A stretch of 64,000 nucleotides of DNA from Marthasterias glacialis. Its lineage: Eukaryota > Echinodermata > Asteroidea > Forcipulatida > Asteriidae. Of the stretch, positions 50,392-63,130 are shown piece after piece. A program made the position numbers and the translations under genes. The notes under the pieces are model-generated. The model was given only the letters and a program-made list of their open reading frames with translations. It searched no databases and was not told where the DNA came from. How positions within the stretch are numbered: position 1 is the stretch's first letter; each line of letters starts with the position of its first letter. Location of the stretch: assembly GCA_911728455.2 (NCBI GenBank), contig OU452232.1, forward strand, positions 496,001 through 560,000. The letters run 5' to 3'.

Positions 50392-51174
50392 GTGATTGTT
50401 GATTTGGTATTTCAAATTATAAAACTGTTGTCACAGATTCAATTTATTAAGTTGGTTCTTTTTTTAATTTTTTTTACTTGTACGTTTCATTGTCACAATC
50501 GATTATTTTTCAAAAAAAAGGGAAAATCACAAACTTGTACAAAAATCAACTCATTCATGATGATGTTTTCAGTAAACTGAAAGCTGAAAACAGTATTAAA
50601 ATAAACCTGTGACAATTTTACCAAGTTTGATGATAATTATTATTAATAAGCAATTTTAATTTGATTTATTTGTTGACATGGATTTGATACACACTGTATT
50701 TACTTTGATTAGGCATGTCAAAATAAGAGCACAGTGTTCAGGAAAGCAGTTTCTCTCAAATGGAAGTATTTCGAAAAGGAATATTTCTCAGGACACTTCC
50801 ATGTTAAATTGTTCCATTTAATACTTTCCTGACAGAATCAATCATGTATCATACCTTTTTAAAAACAAAATGGCTTGACATCAGAATCCAAAATCAGTGA
50901 GAGTGTAAAAATTACTGGCATGTTTACTCAAATAAATTTTGAAATTAAAATTGTACCAATTGTTATTTTCCTGGCAGTATGAATCATGTATCATGCCTTT
51001 AAAGGAAGTTGTCACACATTAACATCTAGAAATAGTGACAGTGTAAAAGTTATTGGCATTGTGTAATAGAGGCCATGAACATTTCAATAAGTGTACAGTA
51101 TGTAAACCTTGATACATGTAGCAGTGTACAAGAAACCAATATCAACAAAGCAATCTCTTGTTGGATGGTTGCAG
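50392..51174. other. 3' flank of gene 3
   Basis: AT-rich, matches 34205-34986. No gene is supported. Confidence 0.5.
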
Positions 51175-51326
51175 CAGGAGATTTTTAAGATGATGGTGGC
51201 AGCAGACACAACGTTCCTTTTGGACAATTCCTATCATGCGTGCGCATGCTCAGTACTGCGTGTGTTGTTCTGAGCGTGCGTACTGCTGGTAAGAACTGTA
51301 AAGAAGGACTATTCCAAAGTCTCCTG
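51175..51326. mobile_element. 152-bp MITE-like insertion, unit 3
   Basis: Same insertion at the same site as 34987-35138, so it predates the split of units 2 and 3 but postdates their split from unit 1. Confidence 0.55.
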
Positions 51327-51600
51327 TTAGTACAGGATACTCAATTTCAACCAACATTTGTTTTCACCTAATGTTGACAACAAGAACAAACATGTACATC
51401 TATGTATTATGATTGACTTGGTTAATATAAAGGGGTTTACCTTATCAACACTTAAAGTATGTTTATGTATTGTCTAAACAGTGATAAGTGACACTTTACT
51501 AGATTGTAGCTTCATTAAGCAAATTTAACACTTTCAAAGTGTAGTCACTGATCGCACACATGTAAATGTGGGATTCAACTCTTCAGTTTTAAGCGTGTGT

Positions 51601-51942
51601 AACCAGAAACATTGGATTCTGATTCAATAACCACTGTTGGCAACTGTGGAGTAGGTTTGCCCTTGTAGATACAATTAATAGTCTGATCATGGTGTGGAAA
51701 AAGTAGAACTAGAAACATTGGATTCTGATTCAATAAACACTGTTGGCAACTGTGGAGTAGGTTTGCCCTTGTAGATACAATTAATAGTCTGATCATGGTG
51801 TAGAAAAAGTAGAACTAGAAACATTGGATTCTGATTTAATAGCACTGTTGGCAACTGTGAAGTAGGTTTGCCCCTTGTAGATACAATTAATAGTCTGATC
51901 ATGGTGTGGAAAAAGTAGAACTAGAAACATTGGATTCACAAG
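51601..51942. repeat. 106-bp minisatellite, unit 3, first array (about 3 units)
   Basis: Counterpart of 35412-35957 with fewer units; same end point before CACAAGATCACAAG. Confidence 0.93.
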
Positions 51943-52382
51943 ATCACAAGTGTACAGTATGTAAACCTTGATACATGTAGCAGTGTACAAGATACCAATA
52001 TCAACAAAGCAATCTCTTGTTGGATGGTTGCAGTTAGTACAGGATACTCAATATTCTATATTCAAGATTGACTATCTATACTTTGATGATTAGTTATCAG
52101 AAAAATAGACATGCTCTGCTGGTGGAGCAGAAATTGTATATATGTTTCAATTCTTTTTAACTGAGAAGTTTTATCGGCATCAACATTTGTTTGCACTCAA
52201 TGTTGACAACAAAACCAATTATGTTCATCTATGCATTATAATCAAATTGTTAAATGGAAAAGGTTTTACCTGATCAATAGTTTAATTATGTTTTTGTATT
52301 GTACAAACATGGGTTAGGTTTAATTGGATCTAGATTCAGGGTTACTTTTGAGTCAGGAGTTTTTAGAGCACAAGAAAACCGC

Positions 52383-53007
52383 GGAGTAGGTTTGCCCTTG
52401 TAGATACAATTAATAGTCTGATCATGGTGTGGAAAAAGTAGAACTAGAAACATTGGATTCTGATTCAATAAACATTGTTGGCAACTGTGGAGTAGGTTTG
52501 CCCTTGTAGATACAATTAATAGTCTGATCATGATGTGGAAAAAGTAGAACTAGAAACATTGGATTCTGATCAATAAACACTGTTGGCAACTGTGGAGTAG
52601 GTTTGCCCTTGTAGATACAATTAATAGTCTGATCATGGTGTGGAAAAAGTACAACTAGAAACATTGGATTCTGATTCAATAAACACTGTTGGCAACTGTG
52701 GAGTAGGTTTGCCCTTGTAGATACAATTAATAGTCTGATCATGATGTGGAAAAAGTAGAACTAGAAACATTGGATTCTGATTCAATAAACATTGTTGGCA
52801 ACTGTGGAGTAGGTTTGCCCTTGTAGATACAATTAATAGTCTGATCATGATGTGGAAAAAGTAGAACTAGAAACATTGGATTCTGATCAATAAACACTGT
52901 TGGCAACTGTGGAGTAGGTCTGCCCTTGTAGATACAATTAATAGTCTGATCATGGTGTGGAAAAAGTACAACTAGAAACATTGGATTCTGATTCAATAAA
53001 CACTATT
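52383..53007. repeat. 106-bp minisatellite, unit 3, second array (about 6 units)
   Basis: Counterpart of 36403-36606, expanded to six units as a three-unit block repeated twice. The marker order AACATTGTTGG, CTGATCAATAA, AGTACAACTAG occurs twice. Confidence 0.93.
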
Positions 53008-53841
53008 GTTTACCGAGTTGATGAGATATCTGATGTCATAACTTCATAATGGTCTATGTACATCGTTGTAAGCATTCAGGTTACATTACAACATTCCTAT
53101 ATCTTCATTTGATTTTTCCATTTGTTATTATTCATTATTCTCCCAACTATCTAGCTGTGCATTTATATTAAGGAACAGGTGTACAATATGATCAAGTGAT
53201 ACAAATACTGCATGTCAGTTTGCTATTTGACATAAAGTAGGATTCAATTTAAATTGTATGAAATAACCAATAATGTTTCTGTAGTTAGCTCATTTATATA
53301 ACATGTTGTTTAATTGGAGTTTTGCAGTAAGTTGGTTCTGTATATAATTAAGATTTACATTACAGTGTTTTATTGCTCATGTAGACTTGTATTGATTAAT
53401 ACTACTCTGTCTCTAAATATTGTTCTAATATTTCTGTCAAGTGAAGATTGATTCCAATAACTCTCTGTCTCATCCAATTTCCACATAGTTTATGGACCAG
53501 GAAGATCTTCTCATCTAAAGTGAAAACAAATCCAATCAAACCTTCAAATTACTACAACTTCAAAACATTATTGTATTACTTTTATTGTTTCTGTAACAAT
53601 GACAATAGGGTTAGAAATGGTGGCTTTTAAATGATTTATATAAAAAGTATATCACTAATCAAGACAAATAAAGTTATTCAGAAAAAAAATGTAATGGCAA
53701 ATCTCAAAGAGCTCTTCTTAATGTGTTCAAAATGGTAAATTTTATGTTGTATTATTTTGGTTTTTACATTACATGTACAACCATGTGTGATAAGCACTGT
53801 ACATTCAAGTCCTGCTGAACATCTACAGGAATACTAACAAC
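53008..53841. other. Spacer after minisatellite, unit 3
   Basis: Matches 36607-37443. No supported gene. Confidence 0.45.
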
Positions 53842-53911
53842 TCAGGTGGGATTCGAACCCTCTATCTCTGCATTTTAGATCAGATGTCTGAACCACCCAG
53901 TGACTAGAAGC
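53842..53911 (-). repeat. tRNA-like SINE, minus strand (copy 4 of 4)
   Basis: Same element as 13277-13346; perfect B box on the minus strand. Confidence 0.5.
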
Positions 53912-54209
53912 AAGTTTGAACCCTGTAATAAGCAGTGGATACCGTATACATTGAATACATGTAATAATTGCATCCAGGAAAAAGACTATTATTTTGGTTA
54001 GACCCTTACACTGATGTGTGATAAGCACTTTATACTGAGTGCTTTCAGAGTCTTGTGGGAAAACACAAAAAAGAATTCAACAAAAGGAAGACTTCTAGAC
54101 AGAAGATGTTTAACTCATGAATTCTGTTATGAACATGGTGTTAGTGTCATCATGTCTATCAGTTTCACTTTCACATCATCTTCCTCTTTCTCATATTTGT
54201 TCTTTACAG

Positions 54210-54317
54210 AAGGAGAACTCAAGTCTAGTTCAGCATCTTGAGGATGAGGAGTGTGGTAGTCTAAAGCTGAAGCAGATGATGTCACTGCTGGAGCATGAAC
54301 TAGACCAAAGAAATCAG
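54210..54317 (+). CDS. 108-nt possible coiled-coil exon, copy 4 (open)
   Basis: The only copy open from acceptor to donor: 36 codons, phase 0-0, ending ELDQRNQ then GTATGA. The codon that is TAA in copies 1-3 is CAA here. A preceding frame (about 54049-54139, ending LTHEFCYEHG) would join it in phase across a 70-bp intron, although that donor is weakened (GTTAGT instead of GTAAGT). The peptide is charged, with leucines roughly every 3-4 residues. No family is recognised. It may be the ancestral state or a chance open copy. Confidence 0.4.
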
Positions 54318-55121
54318 GTATGAGATGAGAGGAGTCATGCAGTGTGTCTCAGAAGAAAGAAAATTGGACTTGAGACAAATCCACTGCCAAATATAAACCT
54401 GCTGCTGAAAGTATCGTTTCAAAATATTCTGTAAGTAAAAATAGAGTGAGACAAGGTCCAAGTTGATTCAAGCCAAATTGCTGTGCTAACTATAGCTTAA
54501 TGTTAATGTTATTAACAATCAAGAAGACTTGTGCATTCTAAGTTAGTTTGAAGTTTTGAGACAAGAATTATTTGCTTTGGTTACAGTGAACAGCGGATTA
54601 GAACAGAACTTCTTGCTGTCCTCTATTCCCTCAAGCTTTGTTAATTCATGTTGTTTTTAAGGATTATCAAATAGTAATAATTTGTTAGAATTGTCTGATG
54701 TTAACACAATAACAATTAACAAACCACCCTGTGTTGGTAAATTTTCTCTATATTAAATCTGCAACAATTATCCATACACAAGTTGTGTAGACCCAGTATC
54801 TGGGGCGCTGTACTCCTTTTTTTAAATTGTGACTTAGACAGTCGTACTAGCACCCCAGAGAAGCATGGTGTTACTCGCTTTGATGAACGCTATGATTTGC
54901 TATGACGGTGTGGTACCCTGTTCCCAAAAATTGCCCACAGGCATTGAAAATCAGCTTTAAAACCCTTGACACAAAGAGCAACTTTGACAGGCAACTTGAA
55001 GGCAACCAACAGGACAGCATTCAAAAGAAACACTTCAGTTGCTCAAGAGTGTCTTACAATCTCTAATCAAATAATGGAAACATGAAATGTAAATGTACTG
55101 CCTGGATTTCTTTGATTTCAG
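54318..55121. other. Spacer before EGF exon, copy 2
   Basis: Matches 37919-38710 and includes the CTGGGGCGCT foldback near 54800-54860. No supported gene. Confidence 0.45.
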
Positions 55122-55220
55122 TTGTTGATTGCGTCGTCCCATGTGAGAATAATGGCCAGTGTGTGGATGGAGTTTGCATGTGTACTGATGGATTGGATGG
55201 TAACCTATGTGAGATGTGAG
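55122..55220 (+). pseudogene. EGF-like exon, copy 2 (nonsense codon)
   Basis: Near-identical to 38711-38809 with all six cysteines. The last full codon is TGA (55217-55219) where copy 1 has AGA. If spliced at the same donor the frame stops before the VWC exon. A shifted donor could avoid it but would change phase. It is therefore probably an inactivated duplicate. Confidence 0.6.
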
Positions 55221-55712
55221 GTAAGCAAATAAGAGCCCAATACAGAATGCTGATTAAAGTAGAGATACTCCAGCCATTGGCAAATAACAAAACAATCTCA
55301 TGTGAATATTTCAATCCTATTGTCCTGTTTTGGAACATTTTTGATGATAATATTAGTATGACATTTCATTTTACTGCATTGATGGTCAAATGCATTATTC
55401 ACATCTTTGTTTCTGACTGGGGGTAGGTTTATGCTGATTAAGTACCCTGGTAATTTTGTGTATCAATCTGCAAGCAGACCAGTTGGCATCTGGCCAAAGT
55501 TTTTGGGTTGTGCGTGATTGGTCAGATGAAAGACCAATAAGATCCCTTCTTTTGTTTTATTTTCACACCTCAACAGAATCACAGTAAACATCTCTTAACT
55601 TTGTTAAACTACATGTAGAAAGTCATTCTAAAAGTAATTCAACCGATAGTTATAAAATTAGATTAATCCTTAGTCTTAAATTGAACTTATTAAACTGTGT
55701 TGTAATGTTTAG

Positions 55713-55880
55713 GTTGTAGCAACAATGGCATTGGATACAGGAATGGTGTAGTCTTGACTGCATTCAACTGTGATGAATGTGTGTGTATCTATGGGGATGT
55801 TGTATGTGAACCAGCTAGCTGCAATACAGAGTGTTATGATCCATATCAACCACCAGGAGAATGTTGTCCAATATGTGAAG
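55713..55880 (+). CDS. VWC exon, copy 2
   Basis: 168 nt, phase 1-1, with all ten cysteines and splice sites intact and very few base differences from 39300-39467. The module itself is undamaged, but it lies downstream of the EGF exon with a stop, so expression as part of a longer protein is doubtful. Confidence 0.6.
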
Positions 55881-57023
55881 GTAAATCAGTTCAACTTAGG
55901 AAAGTTCATTTGACTGAGTAACATACATTCCCAACAGGAAGATACTTGATTGAGTTCCTTCTGTGGAATGTGTGGTCCCTCAAGTCAAAGGTTAATTGAA
56001 TCAGTTTGCAAAGGAGAGACAACTAAGGATATGAGGAAATTTAGACAAATTATCATTGTATCTTGTGCTTTTGTTGTTGAAGTTGATTGTGTGATTTGTG
56101 TTCTTAAATTGAAATTGTCGTTTTTATCCTGTCATTTTACTCCTGCTTTTGTATGTTATATCAAGTTACATTTTACTCTTGCCACTGTACTCTTGCAAAC
56201 AGTTTTCATTGTTAATGTATATTGCATCATTTCTACTCACATTATGATGTTTCTTGTGCATTTTGGAGTTTTCATGATATAGTGTGCGTGCAATTTGTTG
56301 TCACATTATCTTTGTTGTAAATTGATTTGAATTTATATCTTGTGCACATTTTGGTTCAAATTGTCATTGGCATTGAAATTGAAATTTCAATTGGTACTTT
56401 GTCTCATTAATGCTCAGGTATTCATTAGTATTTGTCATTTGATCTTTTGCAGTTTTAGTCAAATCTTTTAAGTTTATTTTTTGTTGTAGTGACACAACTC
56501 TTGTTCCTTTGACAGATTGATTGTATTTGGGTCAAGTGATAAGAGATAGAGAAACAATCCATCCTGTATTAGCTCCTTGTAGAACCTGTAATTGAAGGGA
56601 AAGCTTGCTTCATTACAAGATCACAATCCATTGTCCTTAAGCAGTTTACTTGGTGACATCATGCCGGAATTTTCTTTGGCAGATTACAGATGGCATGAAA
56701 ACCCACTTTTTGTAACCTCATGTAATTTCATTGTGGAGTTTGCACAGGGCATGCACTCACCGTGTAACGCTTCGTTTCCCCTATACATACATGGACATAG
56801 GGTACTGAAATTTAGGCTCTAAATTTCCCTGTTTCTGGAGGCTTTTGTGCCATTTTCAATTCCAGACCTTTTGTTGTGAACTGTCTCTGAATAATTCAGG
56901 TGAAATCACTGTTTTACTTTTTTTTTGCTTAATATTGGAAGAAATAATACAAGATCGTTACTGATTAATCAAGCTTACCATTTAATAAAGTGATAATAAC
57001 AAGTTTACTTTTTAAATTTACAG
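55881..57023. other. Intron-like spacer, unit 3
   Basis: Matches 39468-40609. No supported coding. Confidence 0.45.
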
Positions 57024-57100
57024 AAATTCCAGAAGACCCCAAGCTCTGCTACAAGAGAAACACCAGTGATCAAGTCAAGTAAGACAAGCCTACCAAGAAG
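57024..57100 (+). other. 77-nt exon, copy 4 of 4
   Basis: Differs from the other copies at its start (AAATTCCAGAAG in place of AAAGTGAAGAAG), which creates a second possible acceptor (TTCCAG then AAGACC). The phase-1 reading still ends in DPKLCYKRNTSDQVK and a stop. The donor is intact. Confidence 0.38.
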
Positions 57101-57144
57101 GTAAGTGTTATCAATACTATGTTGTTTGTTGTAACCACTGTCCT

Positions 57145-57220
57145 ATAATCAGGTTAGCTTAGTGGTTTCATTTCCTGCCCAACCTCAGTGGACCTTGGTT
57201 TGAATCCCACTTCAGACGAG
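57145..57220 (+). repeat. tRNA-like SINE, + strand (copy 4 of 4)
   Basis: A box intact, B box decayed to TTGGTTTGAATCCC as in the 40734 copy. Confidence 0.45.
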
Positions 57221-59979
57221 AGCCTTTCATTATCCTTATCCATGCAGTAGCCTTCAGATTCTCCATAGAGTTGTTGATCTTCCAAACATCAACAAGAAGT
57301 ATCAGGGAAAGACCTCACTTTATGATCAGTTTTATTTTTAACAAAAGTCAACAACTTGGATTTCTGATTTTAGGATAAACAAACATTTGTCATTAGCCAT
57401 CTTTTTGTTGAAATACTGGGCTCCAGAATTCAATTGACAATCACTCAAACAAGAAAATTGTGTAAAAATCTCTTCTTCACATTACTCATACAGATTAGTG
57501 TTTAAATTCAAAAATTCTAAAAAAAACATTTAAGTTTATTTCCACAGAATACTCTATGGATAAGTCAAACTTGAAACCATAGTCTAGTGAAAGTGTCATA
57601 CATGTACATATTGAAGGGAAGTTCAATTTCTACTGTACATATTAGCATTTTTAAAGTCAAAACCAAAGTACAAAGTGTAGACCTATAGTGTTTGTTAGCC
57701 AACACTAGGTGTATGGGAACAAGTACATGAAATGCTTGCAAACGTCAAAAAGTTAACACAGAAAGTTTTTGTCTAATCGGTTGCAACATAAGGTAGCAAG
57801 TTTTTAATTGTGTTATAAGAGAGCACTGTTTAATATTGGAATGACATCATCATTGATACTTGAGGAAGCAACGTGTCAATTGTCATTTCCTACACTGAAA
57901 CCATGTCTGTATTACCTTACATGTTGACTACACAGATGAAATTATGGCAGAATTTGATTTTACTGAATACAAATGTTCATGGATTATATAGTCACTATAA
58001 AACTCCAATTCTAACATCTAAAGATACACCTGTTGAGCAAAATTGCTTTAACATCAAGTATACATTGCAACTAAACATTGTTTTGCTTCCAACATAATTT
58101 TGAAAAGAACCCTTAGATCATAGTGGGGATGTTATGTCAATATTGTTTGACTTTATACATGTACATGTAACTTCTCAAATGAAATCCCCTGCAGTCAAAA
58201 ACCAACCTAAAACGCTGATGATGTAAACTCAGCATCACATGTGTTTCTAAATTGCTCAGCCTTTAATAATCGGCTTGCTTTTTAAACATCTTTTATTAAT
58301 GGAAGTCACTTTAAACCTTACCAACATGAAAATCAGTCAGTATGCCTATTTACACTGTACATGGTTCCAATGAAGGGTGAAGTTCAATGGAGTTCAACGT
58401 TTGCCAATTATTGTGTTCATCATACACTGCACTCATAGAGTTGTATACAAGTACATGTTCATTGATAACAACCCAGACAACTCAGACAGGCAACAATGCT
58501 AGCTGCGCTGATTGACCTTTGACACTCAAGTTCAATGCCATCACACAGTACAGTACAGTAGTATGCATTGACTGTGTACTGTACCCTGTATTGATCAAGC
58601 AACTGGGGACATACTGTACATTAGAAGTACAACATTGGTATGTACATGTACATGACGTAAACGACAAGCGTGCTGCATTCCACAAGGAAATGAGACTCCA
58701 TTTTGTGTTGAATAAAACAAGGGATAGTCCTGACAGTACTACAGACGTATAGTGAAGTAGACAGTGGTTAACAGTGCTGAGGTGAGTACAGATCATAAAC
58801 TAGCTGATTCAACTTAGCTCAATACTCTAGATTGAGAGGCCTAAATGTAGTACCGGTATACATGATTGATATTATTAATGTTTGTGTACTGTTCCCTGTA
58901 TTAATCATGCAACTGGCGGGGGACATACTGTACATTGTAAGTACAATGTTGGTATGTACATGTACATGATGTACATGTATGGCAAGCGTGCTGCAATCCT
59001 AAAGGAAATAAGACTTCATTTTGTGTTCAATAAAACATGGGACAGATCATAAACTAGCTGATTCAACTTAGCTTACTACTCTAGCTTGAGAATCCTACAT
59101 GTAGATACATACACATAGTATTCACCTTTGTTGTGATTTTTGAAATGATTTAAATGGGATAATTCAAGAGGCATTTTTTGAAAAGAAATGTTTTTGCTTT
59201 AAACTGAAAACAAACATGTGATTTCATTTAGGGAATATAACTTTGGGTAAGAGGTTTTCAACTGTTTTCTTTTTTCTTTTTTTTTTTAGACCTGGCTCTT
59301 AATATTTTTGAAATTATGTTTGGCAGTGAATGCGTTAAAGTTAAGAACAAATTTGACAGTTTAGCCTTTGCTTACTACAATTTTGTGTCAAATTTATGTT
59401 TGTATTGAGCGCAGCGGCCTAGCCAGGGAGGGGAGGGTACCTGTGCCGCCCCCTACAAATTTGTCAGTGCCCCCTTTAAAACAAATGTAGATACATGTAA
59501 TCATTACAAATATTGTACCTTGACCACCCTCACTGAAATGTAATGCCCCCTAATGCCCCCCTAAAGAATAGGTAAGCAAGTAACAATTTTTTTTTTATTT
59601 CTCAAAGGCCTGTTGCCATGGTAACAGACTTTTTCATGTTTTGGGCATTTTAGTCCAAATCGGGGGTCTCAAAAACTGTTTTTATCATATTTCTAAAACT
59701 CCACCATGCCAAAATTCCAAATCATGTCGCAAAACCAATTATATCATTACAAAGTATCATCCTTGCCCTTACTTCAGATTTGTTGAAAATTAAAGCATGC
59801 CTTAAAGCATGTTTTTAGAACTTACATCATTTTAATTTTTACCCTCTTTTTGTCTCTCAATAGGTCAACTTGCCAGGGGTCTCAGAATACTTTCCTTTTT
59901 GGATTTGGTTAGAGCTAAGATTGGTCTTTTCATATATTGGTAAGAAAAAATAAGGGAATTATATCCTTTATATGCAGTA
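57221..59979. other. Spacer, unit 3/4
   Basis: Matches 40809-43540. No supported gene; contains the ORF at 58519-58752 discussed under rejected items and the GC-rich repeat near 59405-59580. Confidence 0.42.
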
Positions 59980-62860
59980 CTGCATCAAAAATTGTAATTT
60001 TCCCCATAAAACCAAAAAAAAAGTGAAAATTGAGGTTTTCCTTCAGTTTGAAGTTATATAAGGTAACGAATCTGGGACCTTTTCATATTTTTAAGAGTGA
60101 GTTGCAGGCCTATGATTTACTTCTAATGGAAAGGCAGCATTTTTGTTTGCAAAAACTAATTTTTTCAAACCCCCTCCTCAAGTTGTCTAGCATTCTTCTG
60201 GTTTTATTTAAGTGGAATGAAGAATAAAAAATGAAAGAGCACTAATCAACTTTATAAAGCATAATGTATACAGACTCCAATTAAAGCATTATTGTCACAA
60301 CACTTCAGTCCCTTGAAGCATGTCAACCTTTAAAAAAAACTTGAATGCTTTCAGTTGGTACATGAAATTGTTTTGTTTTGGTGCCCTCTTTTGTTAAAAG
60401 TGTTAGGTTTTACTTTAGTTTGAAATAATAAAAAAACCAAAAGGAACACTTATCGAGAATCTGGTGCCTTTTTCAAATCATGAGAGGGGCCTGTGAATTA
60501 ATCTTACCTAATGCAAAGCATTGACTAACCTACCCCCACAGCCCCCCTCAACCCTGCATGTTTCAGGCTCCATTTTTTAATAAAAAAGGAGGAAGCAATA
60601 CTTGTTGTGAACTAAAGCATTATTTCTACATAACCTACAGGCTCCTCTTTTAGGATGTCACCCCTGCTGTGGTGTTCAAAGTGTTACTTTATAGCGCCCC
60701 CTTTTGATGAATCTCTCTCTAAAAAGAAAAAAATGAAAATTACACAATATTGAAACAGTAATAAATTGGCTCAGAACTATCCTGGTTGTAATTGTGAGCC
60801 AAAATGAATACATGTAATTGTTGGTACACACATGGGTGGCATTGATCCTGGGGTGAGGTTGTATTATGTGTGCAGTGGTGCAAATAACAAAAGAGGTAGG
60901 AGTCTTTACTGTGAATCACATGTAGATAACTCAGACAGAAATATTCGATAACTTTGTTTCAGGTGATCACTGAGACATACTAACTTAAACCTTAGTAAAA
61001 TATAGAATGGAAAACTAAACCAAACTAGCCTCTTTGCAGGATCATTATATCATCTTCAGCCTAAAACTGTCAAAAACAGTTTTCCATGACCTTGGTACGC
61101 AAGATCTGCATGATAAGCTTAAGAGGTGTGTATTCTACTGAGGTTTTTCTTTGTTGAGAAAGAGGTTCATGAAAAGGGGCCACTATAAAGCAACACTTTG
61201 AATACCAAAGCAAGCAAGCAATCAAGCTTTAGGGGTGACATCCTTAAAGGGAGCTTTTAGGTTCTGTAGAAAAAATAATGCTTTAGGTTGAGTCTGTATA
61301 GATACTGGTTCAATGCTTAAGTTCACAACAAGTATTGTTTCCATCAGAAAAATGTAGCCTGAAACATGCTGAGTTGGAGGTTGGAGAAGGCAGTTAGGGA
61401 GTTAGTCAATGCCACAAACTAAGAAGAAGTAACTTACAGGCTTACAACTCACTGTTATGATTTGAAAAAGGCACCAGATCCTTGAGAGGTGTTCCTTTTG
61501 GGTACATTGTTAATTTGAACTGAAGTAAAACCTTGCATTTCATTTTTAGCAAAAGAGGGCACCATAGCAAAACATTTTTACTTACCAATTGCAAGCAATA
61601 AAGTTGTGTTTTTGAAGGGTGACAAACTGAAGTAAAACCTTGCATTTAATTTTTAACAAAAGAGGGCACCATAGCAAAAAAATTTTACTTACCAATTGCA
61701 AGCAATAAAGTTGTGTTTTTGAAGGGTGACAAACTGAAGTAAAACCTTGCATTTAATTTTTAACAAAAGAGGGCACCATAACAAAACAATTTTACTTACC
61801 AATTGCAAGCAATAAAGTTGTGTTTTTGAAGGGTGACAAACTGAAGTAAAACCTTGCATTTAATTTTTAACAAAAGAGGGCACCATAGCAAAACTTTTTT
61901 ACGTACCAATTGCAAGCAATAAAGTTGTGTTTTTGACGGGTGACAAACTGAAGTAAAACCTTGCATTTCATTTTTAGCAAAAGAGGGCACCATAGCAAAA
62001 CATTTTTACTTACCAATTGCAAGCAATAAAGTTGTGTTTTTGAAGGGTGACAAACTGAAGTAAAACCTTGCATTTAATTTTTAACAAAAGAGGGCACCAT
62101 AGCAAAAAAATTTTACTTACCAATTGCAAGCAATAAAGTTGTGTTTTTGAAGGGTGACAAACTGAAGTAAAACCTTGCATTTAATTTTTAACAAAAGAGG
62201 GCACCATAACAAAACAATTTTACTTACCAATTGCAAGCAATAAAGTTGTGTTTTTGAAGGGTGACAAACTGAAGTAAAACCTTGCATTTAATTTTTAACA
62301 AAAGAGGGCACCATAGCAAAACTTTTTTACGTACCAATTGCAAGCAATAAAGTTGTGTTTTTGACGGGTGACAAACTGAAGTAAAACCTTGCATTTCATT
62401 TTTAACAAAAGAGGGCACCATAACAAAACAATTGTACTTCCAATTGCAAGCAATAAAGATGTGTTTTTGAAGGGTGACAAAAAGAGGGCACCTTAACAAA
62501 GTGACATGCTTAAAGGGGCTGTTGGGTTATGTAAAAATAATGCTTTAGTTGGAGTCTGTAACATGCTTTATAAAGTTGACAAGTACTGTTTCATTTTTGT
62601 GTTCATGCCTTTAAATAAAATCAGAAGATCAAACGCTAGAAAAGTTGGGGAGGGGGTTAAAAATTCCAATTTTGCTAACAAAAATGCTGCTTATCCATTA
62701 GAAGTAAATCATAGGCCTGCAACTCACTCTTAAAATATGAAAAATTCCAAGATTCATAAAAGTGTTCCTTTTGTTGTGTATTATTACTTCAAACTGAAGG
62801 AAAACCTTAAATTTCATGTTTCCGTTTTTGAGGCAAGATTACAATTTTTGATGCAGTACT
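59980..62860. mobile_element. Foldback element upstream of TRIM gene 4
   Basis: Left arm about 59980-60725, spacer about 425 bp, right arm about 61150-62860. The right arm is enlarged by nine 107-bp subrepeats. It lacks the 607-bp insertion. It ends about 480 bp before the ATG of gene 4. Confidence 0.77.
61519..62480. repeat. 107-bp tandem array in foldback arm, unit 4 (9 units)
   Basis: Units start at 61519 and then about every 107 bp from 61626. A four-unit block (about 428 bp) is repeated: marker variants CATAGCAAAAAAATT, CATAACAAAACAATT, CTTTTTTACGTACC with GACGGGTGAC, and CATTTCATTTTT occur in the same order twice. Minus-strand ORFs across it are artefacts. Confidence 0.92.
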
Positions 62861-63130
62861 TAGTGGAACAGGTACAAACTTAGTGATTTTCTTGAAATCA
62901 GACAATCGGCTTGCCTTCTACTTTTTAAGCAAGCGTCTTTTTCATTGTAAACTAAAATCTGAATTCCCTGTGGTATTAGGAATTCTGGGTTTTGATGAAT
63001 ACAGCTTCACTGCTTGATTGCCTGAATTTTTGCAGCATTCGGAAGTGTGACCAATGAAGAGCTATAATCACTGAGACTAAAAAGATTTGAATATACATAC
63101 TAAATCCTCAGACAAAAATTGTCCACCACC

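Noticed and set aside
61442-62499. Overlapping minus-strand ORFs of 60-90 aa
   Set aside because: Produced by the 107-bp subrepeat array in the foldback arm.
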